A DNA stretch of 64,000 nucleotides, from IMG/VR virus record IMGVR_UViG_3300042860_003408, positions 1 to 64,000 of that record. One strand, written 5' to 3'. Both the position numbers and the translations under genes were made by a program. A model generated the notes under the pieces. That model did no database searches. It was not told where the DNA came from and saw nothing but the letters and a program-made list of their open reading frames with translations. Source of the DNA: a virus. This document shows, one piece after another, positions 63,742 to 64,000 of this stretch (its first letter is position 1; the number at the start of each line of letters is the position of its first letter).

Positions 63742-64000
63742 TTATAATACTACTGCACATTTATATTTATTTTCGTTAATATCAAATATTGCTTTAAACG
63801 TGAATGATGTTATTATTTTTTCATCTAATAGCATCAGTAAATATCTTGCCCATTTCTTAGATACTCTTATCATTGGAATTTTTAATTCATAAGTATCAAA
63901 TGAAACTGTTATGACCTTTGTTCTTTCTTGGAAATCAGTTGTTCCAGAAAATTTATCATACCCAATAATAGGCCTTGATAAAACCTCAAATGGATTTATT
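63742..64000 (-). CDS. C-terminal part of an uncharacterised gene (cut by window end)
   Basis: The minus-strand frame is open from the window edge (codons from 63999) to a TAA at 63744-63742 and encodes the last ~85 residues. The visible part has regular beta strands (RTKVITVSFDTYELKIP) and a helix (VSKKWARYLLMLLDEKII). This confirms that the minus-strand unit continues beyond the window. No motif recognised. Confidence 0.65.
   Translation of the reverse strand, partial: INPFEVLSRPIIGYDKFSGTTDFQERTKVITVSFDTYELKIPMIRVSKKWARYLLMLLDEKIITSFTFKAIFDINENKYKCAVVL

Noticed and set aside
63740-63760. Start of the 830-residue gene at 63760
   Set aside because: It would overlap the preceding gene's end by 19 nt; ATG at 63739 follows the stop by 2 nt, in keeping with junctions here. 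Not certain.
1-64000. tRNA genes
   Set aside because: Intergenic gaps are short, and none shows a cloverleaf or T-loop consensus by eye; a tRNA scan would be decisive.

Overview
The window reads as about two thirds of the genome of a tailed, crAss-like phage (Crassvirales) infecting a Bacteroidota host. The call rests on gene order and protein signatures. Terminase, portal, scaffold-like protein, major capsid protein, auxiliary capsid protein, fibres, ring (connector) proteins, a 1558-residue muzzle-type tail protein and two cargo-like proteins are followed by gigantic virion proteins, one carrying the DFDVD active site of crAss-like RNA polymerases. The DNA is AT-rich, starts are preceded by A-rich tracts rather than strong Shine-Dalgarno sequences, and ordinary code 11 works (TAA is the usual stop; TAG and TGA are also used).

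Layout. (1) 1-2.8 kb: small genes including a phage Dam-type methylase, a dUTPase-fold-like protein, a small HExxH protein and a RusA-type resolvase. (2) 3.2-13.1 kb: packaging and capsid (TerL, portal, scaffold, MCP, first ring-type protein, auxiliary capsid protein), ending at a textbook TTCG-loop terminator at 13081-13106. (3) 13.1-20.8 kb: fibre/spike genes (an S74-chaperone fibre, a ten-repeat solenoid protein, a small receptor-binding-like protein) surrounding a compact lysis cassette (two membrane proteins, a spanin-like protein, an amidase). (4) 21-32.4 kb: further ring proteins, muzzle, and two Ala/Gly/Lys-rich cargo-type proteins. (5) 32.4-57.7 kb: two enormous ORFs of 6070 and 2343 residues. 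(6) A hairpin terminator at 57.7 kb lies between convergent transcription units. The rest of the window is on the minus strand and holds PD-(D/E)XK nuclease, M20/M28-like metallopeptidase and uncharacterised early-type genes.

The most striking part is the 6070-residue protein. Besides the RNA polymerase it carries an HEAFH zincin, a NADAR (YbiA-like) domain, a SLOG-like Rossmann segment, a DUF1848 domain with its C-terminal cysteine cluster, and a complete SF1 (RecD/Dda-like) helicase. The 2343-residue neighbour adds a P-loop, an ADP-ribosyltransferase-like segment and an HExxxH metallopeptidase motif. I infer that both are packaged and injected, are probably proteolytically processed, and combine early transcription with chemistry on NAD/ADP-ribose that could serve counter-defence.

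Plus-strand genes are packed with overlaps of 1, 4, 7 or 8 nt (TAATG, ATGA, ATGGTAA, ATGAGTAA), suggesting translational coupling. No gap longer than 300 nt lacks a gene. The intergenic spaces that exist hold hairpins, palindromes or possible RNA switches, listed individually. I found no tRNA, CRISPR array, insertion sequence, integrase or diversity-generating retroelement. All domain calls were made by eye from motifs; none was tested with a search.
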